Assembly (NCBI GenBank): GCA_016929495.1
Contig: JAFGIS010000026.1
Location: forward strand, 1-64,000
Reading direction: 5' to 3'
DNA length: 64,000 nt
Source: Polyangiaceae bacterium
GTDB lineage: Bacteria > Myxococcota_A > Polyangia > Polyangiales > Polyangiaceae
Shown: in pieces, positions 52,467 through 62,328 of the stretch
Layout of the letters: each line of letters starts with the position of its first letter
Position numbering within the stretch: position 1 is the stretch's first letter
The notes under the pieces: model-generated
What the model was told of the DNA's origin: nothing
Database searches by the model: none
The model's input: the letters and a program-made list of their open reading frames with translations, nothing else
Translations under genes and position numbers: made by a program

Positions 52467-54650
52467 ATGAGTGGCGTACCCGCGAACGACAGCACAATGA
52501 AGAAAGAGACAGCGTCGCGGAAACGAAGCATCCACCCTCGGCGCCTGCTCGCTCTTGCGGACAGGCACAGGCTCCCGCTCATCATCCTGTCCGTCGCGTT
52601 CCTCGTCAGATTCATCTATCTGGTCGCCGCCTCGAAGTCGCCGTTCTTCCAGGTACATGTCGCGGACGCCCTTTATCACGAGCAATGGGCCCGGCGGATC
52701 CTGGACGGCGACATCTTCAGCCTGAAGATGCAGGGGGTCCTGTACAAGGCGCCGCTCTATCCGTACTTCCTGGCTCTCGGCTACCTCTTCTCGGGCAAGA
52801 GCAACTTCTCGCCGATGTTCCTCCAGGTCGTCCTGTCCGCCTCGAGTTGCCTGCTGCTCTTCCTGATAGGCAAGAGCTTCTTCGGCGCCCGGGCAGCCTT
52901 CATCGGCGCCCTGGTCTACGCCTTCTACTTCCCGTCCATCTACTTCAGCACGGAAATGGAGATCCCGACCGTCGCCATCTTCCTGACGCTGCTTTCCTTC
53001 TACCTCCTACTCGAGGGCTCCCGCATCCTGTCCCTGGTCGGTTCTGCGATCGTCTTCGGTCTCTCCCTGCTGGCGCTACCCACCAATATCCTGCTCCTGC
53101 CACTGTACGTCCTCGTGCTGCTCAAGAGACAGGGGGGGACGCGACGGCGGGTCAGTAACGCCGTGCTCTACGCCTCCATCGTGCTGGCGACGATACTCCC
53201 TTGTACCCTGCGCAACGTGATCGCTGGAAACCACCCGACCCTGATTTCCGCCAATGGGGGTATCAATCTCTACATCGGCAACAACGAGAGGTACGACGAG
53301 ACCGCCACCCTGCAGCCGGGCTACGCGTTCGAGGAATTCTATGACGAACCGCGCAGAGTCGCTGGGCTGGCTTCGTTCGCAGACCGGGACGCGTACTGGT
53401 ACAAGAAGGCGCGGGACTTCATCGCGAAGCACCCGGGCCAAGAGGCCACGTTGCTGCTGAAAAAGCTGGTTCTGTACTTCGCGGACTACGAGATCTACCG
53501 AAACACGGACAGCTACTACGCCAAAGACCACTCGATCTACAGGAACATCCCGTTCGTCCCGTCCTCCTGGATACTGGCCGCCGGCCTGATCGGCCTGATC
53601 GTGGCGATCCACGCAAGAAGGCACCTGGAGCTCGGAGCCTTCTGCATTCTCCAGGCACTGCCGTGCCTCGTCTTCTTCGTGGTCGACCGCTATCGACTGC
53701 CTTCCATGGGGGTCTGGGCAGTGTTTTCGGGTTTCTTCGTGACGTTCGTGGCCGATGCGGTCAAAGGCAGAGCCTGGCGCCCCGGCATCGCGGCGTTGGC
53801 TGGCGCGGTCTGCGTAGCGATCGTCTCCAACTTGAATCTCTTCGTCGTGAAGAACCCCGAGTATCGGCCTCATCTCAATCTCGGCTTCATCTACGAGACG
53901 CAGACGAAGTACCACCGGGCGCTGGCGGAATACTCGACGGCTCTGCATTTCGTCCAGAAGACCGCTCCGCGCGACATCAGGACCGAGTCCGAGCTCTACG
54001 CCCGGATCGGCAACGTACACATGATGTCAGGCGAGCTCGAGGCGGCCCGGAAGAGCTTCGAGCACGCGGTTGCGGTCCAGCCGAATTCGGGACCGGCGTA
54101 TTCCTATCTGGGCACGCTCTACGACAAGGAGAAACGGCGCGATCTGGCCGTCAAGATGTTCACCAGGGCGATCGAGATCAATCCCTGGGATGTGGTCAGT
54201 ATTCACAACCTCGGTCTGTGCTACCTCAACAGCGAGCGGCTCGATGAGGCGATCGTCCAGTTCAAGCGGGCGATCGAGCTGGCTCCCGAGCTCTCGGGGG
54301 CGCATAGTGACCTCGCCTACGCGTACGGGAAGCAGGGCAAGTACGATCAGATGGAGGTCGAGGCCAAGAAGGCCATCTACTACCATCCGGAGGGATCGGC
54401 GGCGCGATACAATCTGGCGCTGCTCTACCTCAACACTGGCCGCATCGACGAAGCGATAGCACAATACCGCGCGATCGTGCAGATGGCCCCTCGCGACTCC
54501 GGCAACGCATACAACCAGCTGGGGGTCATCTTCGCGCAGAGGAGCGAGCTGAGGCAGGCGGTCGACAACTGGCAGAAGGCCCTGGAAGTCGACCCCAACA
54601 ACATGAACGCACGGGTGAATCTTCAGAGAGCCCGGAACATGATGCGATAG
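52467..54650 (+). CDS. GT39/ArnT-like membrane protein with C-terminal TPR repeats
   Basis: Multi-pass region with LYHEQWARRILDGDIFS and YKAPLYPYFLALGYLFSGKS; TPR PNSGPAYSYLGTLYDKEKRRDLAVKMFTRAIEINPWDVVSIHNLGLCYLN. Confidence 0.8.
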   Translation: MSGVPANDSTMKKETASRKRSIHPRRLLALADRHRLPLIILSVAFLVRFIYLVAASKSPFFQVHVADALYHEQWARRILDGDIFSLKMQGVLYKAPLYPYFLALGYLFSGKSNFSPMFLQVVLSASSCLLLFLIGKSFFGARAAFIGALVYAFYFPSIYFSTEMEIPTVAIFLTLLSFYLLLEGSRILSLVGSAIVFGLSLLALPTNILLLPLYVLVLLKRQGGTRRRVSNAVLYASIVLATILPCTLRNVIAGNHPTLISANGGINLYIGNNERYDETATLQPGYAFEEFYDEPRRVAGLASFADRDAYWYKKARDFIAKHPGQEATLLLKKLVLYFADYEIYRNTDSYYAKDHSIYRNIPFVPSSWILAAGLIGLIVAIHARRHLELGAFCILQALPCLVFFVVDRYRLPSMGVWAVFSGFFVTFVADAVKGRAWRPGIAALAGAVCVAIVSNLNLFVVKNPEYRPHLNLGFIYETQTKYHRALAEYSTALHFVQKTAPRDIRTESELYARIGNVHMMSGELEAARKSFEHAVAVQPNSGPAYSYLGTLYDKEKRRDLAVKMFTRAIEINPWDVVSIHNLGLCYLNSERLDEAIVQFKRAIELAPELSGAHSDLAYAYGKQGKYDQMEVEAKKAIYYHPEGSAARYNLALLYLNTGRIDEAIAQYRAIVQMAPRDSGNAYNQLGVIFAQRSELRQAVDNWQKALEVDPNNMNARVNLQRARNMMR

Positions 54651-54673
54651 TGCCCTGTCTCGGAGACAGTGCC
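54649..54673. repeat. Intergenic palindrome, copy 2 (inverted orientation to copy 1)
   Basis: Minus strand reads TGGCACTGTCTCCGAGACAGGGCAC, sharing CTGTCT-xxG-AGACAGGGCAC with 29275-29299; may also act as a terminator. Confidence 0.55.
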
Positions 54674-54755
54674 AGTCCAGCATGACCGAAGATCCCAGGA
54701 GCCCGTGTCGCAGTAGGGGCCGAGCGCCGAGGGTGGTTCGCCCGCGCCAAGTCCG

Positions 54756-56117
54756 TCACGTGAGGGAAGCAAAGTAGCTTCCGCTCAGATGCGCTCTCAT
54801 GCTGGTCTCGTTCGGCGTGATGCCCAGTCCGGGACCGTCCGGGACGGCTGCGTATCCGTTCTGGACCAGGGGCTTCGGAATACCGTCGACCAGGGAATCA
54901 TACCACGACAGATCGGTGTAGTGGTGTTCCATGGCGAGAAACTCGGGGATGCCCGCCGCGATATGGAGGCTGCACACGAACGTGAACGGTGAGCCCGACA
55001 TGTGTAGCGCCGTCCGGACGCCCTTCTGCCACGCGTACTCGGCGGCCAGCCGGGTCTGGTGGATCCCGCCGAACGTGGACTGATCCGGGTGGAAGTAGTC
55101 GATCGCCCCTGCATCGACCAGCGGCTGGAGCTCCTCGAGGCAATACATGTCTTCGCCGGTCAGAATCGGCATGTCGGTGCCGTCGGCGACCTGCTTGATC
55201 TGCTCGGGGTAGTACCACGCGATGATATCTTCCATCCATCCCCCGGACATGCCCTGGTAGCTCGGCCCTGACATGAGATCGGCCAGCGCGATGGCCGAGG
55301 GGACATCGAGGTTGGCGGCACTCGCCCAATTCTGATAGTGATCGGACGATAGAGGTGCCTCGCCGATCATCTCTCGGTAGGCCGCAACGTATTCCGCCCA
55401 CTTGTCGAATCCCGACGGGTTCACGGTGATGCACTGGTAGGGGTAGCCGCTTTCGTTGTGCAGAGTGTAGTCCGTGCCGCTCGTCAGGTAGCTGCGCTGG
55501 AGATCCGTCTTGAACCAGGTGAACCCCTGATCGAGACGGGCCTGAACGTTGGACCGCAACGCGGCAATGCTGTTCTGCTGCGGCGTGTCGCAGTACAGTC
55601 GGATCTTGTCGTTGAGTCTGCGGCCGAGCAGCTTCCATACCGGGACGTTGTACACCTTGCCGGTGATGTCCCAGCAAGCACACTCGATGGCGCACATGGC
55701 TCCTGTGTGCCGAGGCGTATCCGTCTGGTGACTGAAGGGATCCCCGTAGTTCTTGACGGCGCCGAACACCCTGTCAATCTGGGTTGGATTCATCCCCAGA
55801 ATCGTCGGCTTGAGGGCTCGCAGCTCGCTGAGGGAGTTGGTGTCTTCACAGCGACATTCGCCGTATCCCACGATGCCCTTGTTCGTGTCGAGGCGTATGA
55901 TGGTGCAGTTGCTGTTCAACCCTCGGAGGGTCGCCGTGCACAGATCCGTGATGTACAGGCCCTTCTGGCCTGGGTCTATGGCGGCCCTGGCAAAACGGAA
56001 GGGAGCCGTCATGCCGACGGCTCCGACCGTCGTTGCCCCCAGTGCGCGCAGGAACTCGCGCCTCCCCATGCAGGGGGGGCTTCTTCTGGCTCCGGCGGTG
56101 TTACGCATGAGGGGCAT
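54756..56117 (-). CDS. Enolase-superfamily (mandelate racemase/muconate lactonizing-like) enzyme with Tat-like signal
   Basis: GRREFLRALGATTVGAVGMTAPFRFARA twin-Arg signal; CAIECACWDITGKVYNVPVWKLLGRR; FTWFKTDL; LTGEDMYC; FHPDQSTFGGI. Confidence 0.82.
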   Translation of the reverse strand: MPLMRNTAGARRSPPCMGRREFLRALGATTVGAVGMTAPFRFARAAIDPGQKGLYITDLCTATLRGLNSNCTIIRLDTNKGIVGYGECRCEDTNSLSELRALKPTILGMNPTQIDRVFGAVKNYGDPFSHQTDTPRHTGAMCAIECACWDITGKVYNVPVWKLLGRRLNDKIRLYCDTPQQNSIAALRSNVQARLDQGFTWFKTDLQRSYLTSGTDYTLHNESGYPYQCITVNPSGFDKWAEYVAAYREMIGEAPLSSDHYQNWASAANLDVPSAIALADLMSGPSYQGMSGGWMEDIIAWYYPEQIKQVADGTDMPILTGEDMYCLEELQPLVDAGAIDYFHPDQSTFGGIHQTRLAAEYAWQKGVRTALHMSGSPFTFVCSLHIAAGIPEFLAMEHHYTDLSWYDSLVDGIPKPLVQNGYAAVPDGPGLGITPNETSMRAHLSGSYFASLT

Positions 56118-56173
56118 CCTTGGCGGAGGAATCGCTGAGCGTCCGGTTCGACACACTCGGGGGGTTCTGTTTG

Positions 56174-57526
56174 CTAGCCGCTGCAGTTGACACGCCAGAC
56201 TCCGGAATCTGTGCCAGCGAAAAGGTGGTCGCTCGTTGCGCTCAGGGACCAGACGCGGGTGTTCTCGGGCATCCCCGAGCCGAACGCCGTCCAGGTGGTG
56301 CCGCTGTCGACCGAGAGATGGACGCCGCTCTCCTCGGTCCCGGCAAGGAGTTGTTGGTTCACGACCAAGAAGCAGTTGATGCTCTTGAGTCCGGAGCTGT
56401 CTGCCGTCCAGCTCGTGCCCTCGTCTTCGGAAACGAAGACCCCCTTCAGGGTGACAGCGAACCATCGGGTGCCGATAGCCTCGAGCTGGGCGATGTGCGT
56501 ATCGGCGAGGCCAGAATTGACGGCAGTCCAGCTCGCTGCGCCGTTGGTCGTCACGAAGACCCCGTCACTGTCGCTGCCTGCGAGGAGGGTGTTCCCGCTT
56601 GCGACGATGGAGGTCAGTGTGGCGCTTGCCGGTACTCCCGAGCTGGCTTCGGTCCAGGTGTTGCCGTTGTCCGAAGACTTGTAGACCGCTCCCTTCGTAC
56701 CGGCGAAGAGCGTGGCGTCCATCGTCGCAAGAGACCAGATGGCGGTATCGGCGGGTATTCCGGTGGGCGTGACAGCGTTCCAGCTTGTGCCAGCCGAGGT
56801 CGACTGATAGAGACCATTCCAGGTACCGGCGAGTAGGTCACCGTTCACGATAGCGATGGACAGAGCGTCGGTGCCGCTGTCTGCCGAACCGATCTCGGTC
56901 CATTTGGCGCCGCTATCGGCCGTGAGAAACACGCGACCACCCTGGTCGCTGTCCCAGGTTCGGGCAACGACCGTGTCCTGGCTCGTGTAGAGGCGGAAGT
57001 AACTGTTGCCTGCCGGCCAATTGGTCTGAACCCATGTCCCCTCGACGAGGGTTTGGGTTGCACAGGTCGAGCTGCCGGCGGCGCCACCGCTCCCGGTCCT
57101 GCCGCCCGTCGCCGTCGCTCCGGCGCTGTCCGTACCGCCACGGCTGGCACCACCGGTGTTCGTGCCGCCGGAATTCGTACCACCGTTGCTCGCACCGCCG
57201 CTGTTCGCCGCGGCGCTGTCGGCGCCGCCGGTGTTCGTGCCGCCGCTGTTCGCACCGGCGCTGTCGGCACCGCCGGTGTTCGTACCGCCGCTGTTCGCAC
57301 CGGCGCTGTCGGCGCCGCCGGTGTTCGTACCGCCACTGTCTGCACCGGCGCTGTCGGCGCCGCCGGCGTTCGTGCCGCTGCTGCTGGCGCCAGCGCTGTC
57401 GCTGTCAGCACCGCCGCCGGAGGTCTTGCCATCGTTCTGACCCGCGCCCGTGCAGGAGCAGCCGAAGACGATCACCACCACGAGGCAGCGCATGCCTGCG
57501 CCGAGCAGGCGCATCACAGAAGCCAT
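56174..57526 (-). CDS. Secreted lipoprotein with Gly/Asn/Thr-rich repeat linker and BNR/YCF48-like beta-propeller
   Basis: Lipobox VVIVFGCSC; repeated SSDNGNTWTEAS, SEDEGTSWTADS, SVDSGTTWTAFG. Confidence 0.75.
   Translation of the reverse strand: MASVMRLLGAGMRCLVVVIVFGCSCTGAGQNDGKTSGGGADSDSAGASSSGTNAGGADSAGADSGGTNTGGADSAGANSGGTNTGGADSAGANSGGTNTGGADSAAANSGGASNGGTNSGGTNTGGASRGGTDSAGATATGGRTGSGGAAGSSTCATQTLVEGTWVQTNWPAGNSYFRLYTSQDTVVARTWDSDQGGRVFLTADSGAKWTEIGSADSGTDALSIAIVNGDLLAGTWNGLYQSTSAGTSWNAVTPTGIPADTAIWSLATMDATLFAGTKGAVYKSSDNGNTWTEASSGVPASATLTSIVASGNTLLAGSDSDGVFVTTNGAASWTAVNSGLADTHIAQLEAIGTRWFAVTLKGVFVSEDEGTSWTADSSGLKSINCFLVVNQQLLAGTEESGVHLSVDSGTTWTAFGSGMPENTRVWSLSATSDHLFAGTDSGVWRVNCSG
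57150..57400 (-). repeat. In-frame ~45-bp tandem repeat encoding (SAGANSGGTNTGGAD)n
   Basis: GADSGGTNTGGADSAGANSGGTNTGGADSAGANSGGTNTGGADSAAANSGG. Confidence 0.85.
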
Positions 57527-57784
57527 CAGTATCCCCTACCGTCACGCGGAACGCCAGGCGTGTCAAGCCCGTTACAGGGTGACCGCTCATTGGATCGCGC
57601 TCAGAGCCTCGTGCTCGAGTCGTATGGTCATGCCGAGCAGGTGCAGCAGGCGCATTGCGAAACCGACCGGTTCCGACCAAGCCCCGCCGCAGCTGTGGGC
57701 GAGAGCGTCCGAGATCCCGACAACCAACTACCCTTGGAACGGTGGATCCAGGGACCCCGCACCTCTCGCCTCCCACGGGTGGGC

Positions 57785-59068
57785 TCAGTGTGACGAAACA
57801 GTCCCCGATCGGACCAGCAGAGCATCTTGGGTGGCCAGATCGAAGTAGCTTCGAGGCGGACGCTTCTTCGTGCTCCGGAGAAACGCTCCCAGGCGATGGG
57901 CAAAAGTGGTCGTGCGTCGTCCCGGCTGCTGGCGGGGATGGGGCTGTCCCTGATCGAGATAGCAGCGCAGCAGGATACTCTGCTCGTCCTGGGGAAGCTG
58001 GCGGAGATTGTCGAGCCAGCCGGCGAAACTCGGCTGCCCGATCAGGTACTGCTCGACGTTGGAGATGTAGAACGTCCTGAGGGGCAGGGCTCGACGGCGG
58101 AGCGCCTCGGCGATCGTTCGCAGAGGTCGAGGCTCGGACACGTCTCCCACGCAGGGCACGATGCGGTGCCGTCGATGCAGAGTCTGCACGAACCGAAAGG
58201 AATCTTCGCTGTCCAAGAAGGTCCCCTGTCCCGACGGCGTTCGCAGCACGAGCAGACTGCGGAGGGATGGGTACATGCGTCCGCTGGACTTGTGGAGCTC
58301 GAAGCGGATTTCGAGCTGTCGCAGGAAGAACAGCTCGTGGATGTGGTCGATGCGTTCGATGTCGGCAGACGAGAGCCCAAGACCGTAACTCTGTAGGCGC
58401 TGTTGCAGGAGCCCGTGCTGTCGATCGAACCAGGTTCGGTCCCGAGCCACGGTTTCGAGAGCAGCGAGTACGGTATCGGCGTGGGCCTTGGGTTCGGGTT
58501 CGAGCGTCGAATCGTAGGGACGACCCAGCAGCAGGCAGAGCAGCTCTAGGCGCGAGGTCGCCCCATCGAACAAGACCTTGTACAGAAGGTGCAGCAGAGC
58601 ATTGTCTCGTCGAAGATCGAGGAGGATGGCCAGAGCCGGTCGACTCAGGGCAATGTACGTGTAGTTCTGCTCGGGCCCCACGCCGATGTACGCTCCGCCG
58701 CGGACCGCGGTCAGCTGCTGGGCCGGTTGCAGCAGGCTCGTCTCGTTGCTCACGACATTGTCGCTGATGAACGATTCACCCGGCTCGGAGAGCGCAAAGA
58801 GGCGCCGGAACTCGAGCAGATCCGGATCGGCGGGGACAGCGGCTCTGGCGTCGAGTGTTGCCGCCCGAGGGCCGGGCGTACTGCTCGCCGCCACGATGGG
58901 AGTCGAGTCACCCCCCGGTTCGGACCTGTGGCACCCCGGCGCCTCCAGCGCGAGGACCAGAGCCGCAACGCGCCATCGAGGAGCGCCCAACGACATGGCC
59001 CGGATCCTACCTCGAAGGGATCCGTCACGTAGCAGGAAAATCCTCGCGGCAACGCGGGTCCCGCGCAT
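57785..59068 (-). CDS. Conserved secreted hypothetical protein, possibly LIC_10091-like
   Basis: SFISDNVVSNETSLLQPAQQLTAVRGGAYIGVGPEQNYTYIALSRPALAILLDLRRDNALLHLLYKVLFDGA; family name from memory only. Confidence 0.55.
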   Translation of the reverse strand: MRGTRVAARIFLLRDGSLRGRIRAMSLGAPRWRVAALVLALEAPGCHRSEPGGDSTPIVAASSTPGPRAATLDARAAVPADPDLLEFRRLFALSEPGESFISDNVVSNETSLLQPAQQLTAVRGGAYIGVGPEQNYTYIALSRPALAILLDLRRDNALLHLLYKVLFDGATSRLELLCLLLGRPYDSTLEPEPKAHADTVLAALETVARDRTWFDRQHGLLQQRLQSYGLGLSSADIERIDHIHELFFLRQLEIRFELHKSSGRMYPSLRSLLVLRTPSGQGTFLDSEDSFRFVQTLHRRHRIVPCVGDVSEPRPLRTIAEALRRRALPLRTFYISNVEQYLIGQPSFAGWLDNLRQLPQDEQSILLRCYLDQGQPHPRQQPGRRTTTFAHRLGAFLRSTKKRPPRSYFDLATQDALLVRSGTVSSH

Positions 59069-59117
59069 TTGAACAGAATCCCCTTGTCCAGCGTCTGAGA
59101 CCCATCAGGATCATTTC

Positions 59118-60248
59118 GTGGACCGCCGGCTGTTCTTGGCTTCGAGCCTGCTCTTCGCCGCATCGCCGCTCTTCGCTGCCGAAAGCAGGCCGCAGGGGCT
59201 ACTCTTGCAGCGATTCCCCGGGTTGTCCAAAACCCTGGCTCGCTTGCCTTTGACCGAGGGCCCCAGTCCGGTCACCGAGGCCGGCGAGCTCGGTGAAAGC
59301 GTCGGGCTCTCGCGGCTGTACGTCAAGCGCGACGACCTGGCGTGCAGAACCTATGCCGGCAGCAAGGTGCGCAAGCTCGAGCTGCTCCTGGGTCACGCCC
59401 GCGCGAAGGGCTGCACCCATCTCGTTACTGCAGGCAGCGTGGGCTCCCACCATGCACTGGCGACGGCCATCCACGGCAGCGTGCACGGGTTTTCCGTCGA
59501 GCTACTGCTGATGCCGGAGCCGCCCGGCACGGAAGTCGCGCGCGTGCTTCGGGCCAGTGCGCATTTCGCGGCGGCGATCCACTATGTCCCTACCGCACGT
59601 GACCTGTCGCGGCAGTGGCAGCGGGCCTTGGCTCGCCACCCGGAATCGGCCTATTCGGTCCCGCTGGGAGGGACATCGCCACTCGGCAACCTCGGCTACG
59701 TCGAAGCGGCCCTGGAACTCGAACGTCAGGTTGACGAGGGACGGCTCCCCGAACCGGCTCGGATCTACGTGCCGCTCGGCACCATGGGCTGCGCCGTCGG
59801 GCTGCTGCTCGGGCTTCGGCTGACCCGGCTCAGGTCTCGACTGGTCGCGGTACGGGCCTCCAACCCGAGCACATCCAGCCCGGACAAGCTCCGCCAGCTG
59901 TACGAGGCGACCGGTCGCGAGCTGCGCGCGTTGGACGACACGTTCCCCGAGCTAGCCATCGACGAGTCCACCTTCACGATAGACGGGAGACATCTCGGGG
60001 GCGGCTACGCGATCGAGACCGCCGAAGGGACGCGGGCCATGCACCTGGCTCGGGAGCGAGCTGGGCTGGTGCTGGAGCGCACCTACACGGCCAAGACACT
60101 GGCGGCGCTGGTCGCGGACGCCCCGAAGCTCCGCGGACAATCCATATTGTTCTGGAACACGCATGCAGGGGACCCGCCCGAATGCTCCCTAGCGCCTGAA
60201 CGTCTCCCGAAAGAGCTCCTGGGATACGTGGCGGGACGGGCGAAGTGA
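59118..60248 (+). CDS. PLP-dependent ACC deaminase/D-cysteine desulfhydrase-like protein with predicted N-terminal signal peptide
   Basis: MDRRLFLASSLLFAASPLFAAES signal-like; LYVKRDDLACRTYAGSKVRKLELLLGHARAKGCTHLVTAGSVGSHHALATA. Confidence 0.8.
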   Translation: MDRRLFLASSLLFAASPLFAAESRPQGLLLQRFPGLSKTLARLPLTEGPSPVTEAGELGESVGLSRLYVKRDDLACRTYAGSKVRKLELLLGHARAKGCTHLVTAGSVGSHHALATAIHGSVHGFSVELLLMPEPPGTEVARVLRASAHFAAAIHYVPTARDLSRQWQRALARHPESAYSVPLGGTSPLGNLGYVEAALELERQVDEGRLPEPARIYVPLGTMGCAVGLLLGLRLTRLRSRLVAVRASNPSTSSPDKLRQLYEATGRELRALDDTFPELAIDESTFTIDGRHLGGGYAIETAEGTRAMHLARERAGLVLERTYTAKTLAALVADAPKLRGQSILFWNTHAGDPPECSLAPERLPKELLGYVAGRAK

Positions 60249-60258
60249 ATGGAAGCAC

Positions 60259-61842
60259 CTACGGCGCAAACCGATGGGCGACCGCGATCGAAACCGCCGG
60301 GCCCATGACGTCGACCTCCTGCGAATAGGTCGACACCGACAGCGTCGGAGGCGTGCCGTACGTTTCGGTCACCTTCTTCGATCCCCAAATGCCTGCCCCT
60401 CCGGCTGTTGCCTCCAGACGCCACGAGCCGGGGCTGCCATTGCCCACGACCCAGCTCGCGATGCCGGCGCCCGCGAACCAGTAGCCCATGACCCCGCCGC
60501 CTCCCTCGAACAGGAGATCCGTGGGGTTGTCGATGGGCACGACGAGCCTGCCCGTCGTGCCGCCGTAGATGAAGCCCCGTTCGTCGGTGCTGGAGTCTTC
60601 GTGTAACAGTAGGAGGTTCCTGAGCGAGAGATGGAGCCCGTCGCGGGCGCCGAGCCGAGCCACCTGCGAGAGCGTCAACGCGGCGTGGGTTTCCTGCGTC
60701 TCCTCGACCGTGACGTTTCTCGAGTCCGCGGCCTCGTCCGCCGAACCGAACTCCTCCAGCATCGCGTCCACGTCGCCGTTGGTCCAGCTCACCCCGAGTC
60801 CGAGGCCGACCGAGAAGGCACGGCCGTCATAGCCTCCCTCCGCGAGGGCAGCGGTGGTCACGATGTTGCCGTCCGCGCTGGTTCCGAGCCCGAGCGGTTG
60901 CACGCTGAGTGCCGCGAAAAAGGACTTGTCCCAGTAGGTGGCTTCCAGATCCGCCAGAACACCAAGGCCGAGCGGAGTGCCGATCTTGAACAGGGGCCGC
61001 AAGGCAAGGTAGGCCTCGGCCACGCCCTCGGGGCGCGGAGGGAACGCGTTGCTTTCGATTTCGTCGGGCTTGGCGCGCCGCGCATGGTCAGCTGGTCTCA
61101 CCTCCGCACTGCGACCCACTTCGGCCAGCGCGCGGCCCGGCTCCACGGCGACGACCTCGGCGACCGTCACCCGCTCTTCGCCGCGAAACTCTCCGCCCTC
61201 GGGTCCTGCGATGGGGATCGAACGCAGCACCACGAAACGGTCTCCGACGCGCACGCCGTTGACCGCGCCCACGGGGAGCTCGATCCTGCCCGGACCCGCG
61301 ACCTTGACCGGCAGCACTTCCGGTTCGGCGCTTTGCGCGGGCGGCGGTCCTGCCGCAGGGGCCGCGCCGGGCTCCGCCTTTGCGGCAGCCGCGCGGGCCG
61401 GCTCGGGCAGCGGCGACGCGGCGTCGAGCGCGATCGCGGTCTTGGACTGGATGACCACCCACACCAGGCCGTCAGCCTCGTAGAAGCCCGTAGCGTGTCC
61501 GCCCCCGACAGGCACCTCACGCACCAGCTTCGGCGCGAACGGATCGGTGACATCGTAGAGCGCCACACCGTCTGGACCCCGGGCCACGTAGAGCACGGTG
61601 CCGGCGTGGTGAAGAGCTACGATGGGACCGCCGATGGGAACGCCCCTGCGCTGGTCTCCGGCGATCGCGACCACCCTGCCCGCGTCGACTTCGAAGAGCA
61701 CCGAGGGCGTCTCGGCCGGAGCCGTCGGAGCCGGCGGCGCCGCCCCGGGTGAAAGAGGCTGCTGCTGTGCGTCGGCATCCAGCGCGGCGAGCCACAGACC
61801 CAGCCCAACGGCCATGCCAAGACCAAAGCGAATCGACGTCAT
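60259..61842 (-). CDS. Secreted hypothetical protein with N-terminal propeller-like and C-terminal barrel-like region
   Basis: Signal peptide (GLWLAALDADAQ); LYDVTDPFAPKLVREVPVGG. Confidence 0.55.
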   Translation of the reverse strand: MTSIRFGLGMAVGLGLWLAALDADAQQQPLSPGAAPPAPTAPAETPSVLFEVDAGRVVAIAGDQRRGVPIGGPIVALHHAGTVLYVARGPDGVALYDVTDPFAPKLVREVPVGGGHATGFYEADGLVWVVIQSKTAIALDAASPLPEPARAAAAKAEPGAAPAAGPPPAQSAEPEVLPVKVAGPGRIELPVGAVNGVRVGDRFVVLRSIPIAGPEGGEFRGEERVTVAEVVAVEPGRALAEVGRSAEVRPADHARRAKPDEIESNAFPPRPEGVAEAYLALRPLFKIGTPLGLGVLADLEATYWDKSFFAALSVQPLGLGTSADGNIVTTAALAEGGYDGRAFSVGLGLGVSWTNGDVDAMLEEFGSADEAADSRNVTVEETQETHAALTLSQVARLGARDGLHLSLRNLLLLHEDSSTDERGFIYGGTTGRLVVPIDNPTDLLFEGGGGVMGYWFAGAGIASWVVGNGSPGSWRLEATAGGAGIWGSKKVTETYGTPPTLSVSTYSQEVDVMGPAVSIAVAHRFAP

Positions 61843-62328
61843 GGGTTGCCCTCCTGAGATGCGCGATCGGTTCCGTTCGAGACACCGGATTCACGCCCTT
61901 CGAGCATACCGACCGAGGATGGCGACGACCCGTCGGGCCGTCAATGTCGATGCGAACAAACACTCGACACTCGCCGCACATCGAAGTGCGCTCCCGGAAG
62001 TGCTCGTTCGGGCCGCGCGCGCACACGCTCGAGATCGCCCGCACGGCGAGCCCTTCAGGGCCCGGGAACCATCGACTCGTTCGGTGTCGACGCTCCGGCG
62101 GACAAGGTAGTCTGGTCCACCACAATGCCTACAGTTGGGCTCACCACCATGCCCGAGCAGGCTCGATCCACCCGGGACATCCCTGCTGCGAGGCCCGGGC
62201 TCCGAGGAGCGCGCGCCAACCCCTCGGAAGGGTGGGAGTTTCCCTTAGCCGCTGGGCTACTCGGCCGTACCTACCATTACGGGCAGCTCGGGTTCGCCTG
62301 GTACTGCCCAGCGCCCGCCAAGAAGGTT

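Noticed and set aside
56150-56175. T-arm-like GGTTCGA sequences (also near 288 and 29175)
   Set aside because: No acceptor, D-arm or anticodon structure around them; no tRNA supported anywhere in the window.
56118-56465. N-terminal extension of the enolase-superfamily ORF
   Set aside because: Upstream part is antisense-like sequence inside the neighbouring gene; Tat signal begins at the internal Met.
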